Shown here piece after piece: positions 63,032-64,000 of a stretch of DNA of 64,000 nucleotides. The stretch is from Fibrobacter sp. GTDB taxonomy: Bacteria > Fibrobacterota > Fibrobacteria > Fibrobacterales > Fibrobacteraceae. Location of the stretch: assembly GCA_017475045.1 (NCBI GenBank), contig JAFVGH010000082.1, positions 27,925-91,924 of the forward strand. The letters are read 5' to 3'. The notes below the pieces were generated by a model that saw only the letters and a program-made list of their open reading frames with translations, was not told the DNA's origin and ran no database searches. The translations under genes were made by a program, and so were the position numbers. The first letter of the stretch is position 1; each line of letters opens with the position of its first letter.

Positions 63032-64000
63032 ATGTCTATTGATGCTTATCATCAAAAGTACGGCAAGATGCTGGACCCCAAGGAAGTGTCTGTGACACTC
63101 CCCGACGGTCGCGTCATCACGTTTGAAACGGGCCGTATTGCAAAGCAGGCACGTGGTGCTGCTGTCGCCAAGATGGGTGACGCCTTCGTGCTTTCTACCG
63201 TTTGCTACGGCGAAGAGAAGGAAGGTGATTTCTTCCCGCTGACCGTCGAATACCGCGAAAAGGCCTACGCTGCTGGTCGCCTCCCGGGTGGCTACAACAA
63301 GCGTGAAGCTGGTCGCCCCTCCGACGAGGAAACTCTTTCCGCCCGTATCATCGACCGCCCCATTCGCCCGATGTTCCCCGAGAACTTCACCCGCGAAGTC
63401 CAGGTGATTGTGCAGGTTCTTTCTGCTGACCGCAAGTTTGCACCGGATGTGCTCGGCGTGTCTGCAGCATCCCTCTCCATCGGTCTTTCCGAACTGCCCT
63501 TCGAACAGCAGGTTGCCGCCGTGCGCGTGGCCGTTGTCGATGGCCAGAACGTCGTGATGCCCACCTACGAACAGATGGCCTGCGCCGATCTGGACCTGGT
63601 GGTCGCCGGTACCGAAGATTCCGTCTGCATGGTGGAAGGCGGTGCCTACGAAGTGTCCGAAGACACGATGATTAATGCAATTCTCGCCGGTCACGAAGCC
63701 ATCAAGCTCATGTGCAAGGCCCAACAGGAACTGGTGGACCGCTGTGCCAAGCCGAAGATGGAACTCAAGCCGCAGCACGTTGGCGAAGCCCACGAAAAGC
63801 TTCTCGCCACGGTGAAGGAAGTCGTGTGGGACGAACTGAACAAGGACGTCCACTCCAATATGGTGAAGACCGACTTCTATCCGGCTATGGCAGACCTCTG
63901 CGCGAAGATGCTCGAAGACGAACGCATTCTTGCCATCATCGGCAAGGACGAAGAACAGGATCCTGCTCTCGTTGCCGACGCGAAGGCAATCTTCAGCGAC
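63032..64000 (+). CDS. pnp: Polyribonucleotide nucleotidyltransferase (5' part, cut by window end)
   Basis: 323 codons of PNPase are present. The first RNase PH domain is readable with LPGGYNKREAGRPSDEE, IDRPIRPMFP and QVIVQVLSADRKFAPD, all typical. It degrades RNA 3' to 5' with phosphate. Start ATG 63032 has GGAGATAATC upstream. The catalytic second RNase PH domain and the KH-S1 tail lie beyond the window. Confidence 0.96.
   Translation, partial: MSIDAYHQKYGKMLDPKEVSVTLPDGRVITFETGRIAKQARGAAVAKMGDAFVLSTVCYGEEKEGDFFPLTVEYREKAYAAGRLPGGYNKREAGRPSDEETLSARIIDRPIRPMFPENFTREVQVIVQVLSADRKFAPDVLGVSAASLSIGLSELPFEQQVAAVRVAVVDGQNVVMPTYEQMACADLDLVVAGTEDSVCMVEGGAYEVSEDTMINAILAGHEAIKLMCKAQQELVDRCAKPKMELKPQHVGEAHEKLLATVKEVVWDELNKDVHSNMVKTDFYPAMADLCAKMLEDERILAIIGKDEEQDPALVADAKAIFSD

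Overview
The window reads as chromosome of a Fibrobacter-like bacterium (Fibrobacterota, FCB superphylum). This is inferred from style, not from a marker gene. The signs are small lipoproteins with a Cys-Gly/Ser-Asp-Asp-Ser start and Ser-rich linkers, a large OmpA protein with thrombospondin type-3 repeats, a beta-helix/carbohydrate-binding protein with a T9SS-like C-terminal tail, a tandem-fused UvrA, TATATT promoter boxes very close to start codons, and moderate GC with many 4-bp gene overlaps.

Layout. 1-4917: radical SAM protein, then the MoxR / DUF58 / transglutaminase operon. 4975-7312: lipoprotein and long-chain acyl-CoA synthetase on the minus strand. 7382-9778: small membrane protein and a PAS-GGDEF-EAL phosphodiesterase. 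9837-12244: two fused genes (CobA-HemD and CbiX-Met8) that together encode hydroxymethylbilane to siroheme. 13434-18991: pth, DUF4416, asparaginase, guaB, a nucleotidyltransferase and a fused AhbA/AhbB-type siroheme decarboxylase, which uses the siroheme made a few kb upstream. A tRNA-Ala(CGC) lies at 19055-19127.

19189-28109 is an accessory island. It holds an unrecognised effector-like protein with an overlapping membrane-anchored partner, a structured leader or ncRNA, a 51-bp direct repeat, a three-gene restriction-modification operon (methyltransferase split over two chains, plus a GIY-YIG/helicase subunit), and a Fic protein. 28256-33532 is a double-length UvrA with four ATPase modules. 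33643-43449: SUMF1-domain protein, YchF, a membrane metallopeptidase, RadC, the OmpA/TSP3 protein and an orphan ABC ATPase. 43457-49269: TamA and TamB. 49468-51585: HD-GYP regulator with an ECF-S-like membrane domain. 51671-58162: hisS co-transcribed with two SGNH proteins and an MBOAT acyltransferase, a surface-glycan O-acylation operon. 58242-62282: lipoproteins, the CBM/beta-helix protein and a repeat-rich intergenic region. 62738-64000: rpsO and the start of pnp.

Most notable: (i) a repeated TATATT-like box, then exactly 6 nt (once 7), then the start codon, without a Shine-Dalgarno sequence, in front of seven genes, which implies leaderless mRNAs; (ii) a dispersed palindromic repeat sitting in frame inside both siroheme-pathway proteins; (iii) the fused siroheme decarboxylase; (iv) the split-methyltransferase R-M operon with a compositionally distinct specificity segment; (v) the effector-like pair with a structured leader. 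All calls come from reading the sequence. No database search was run.
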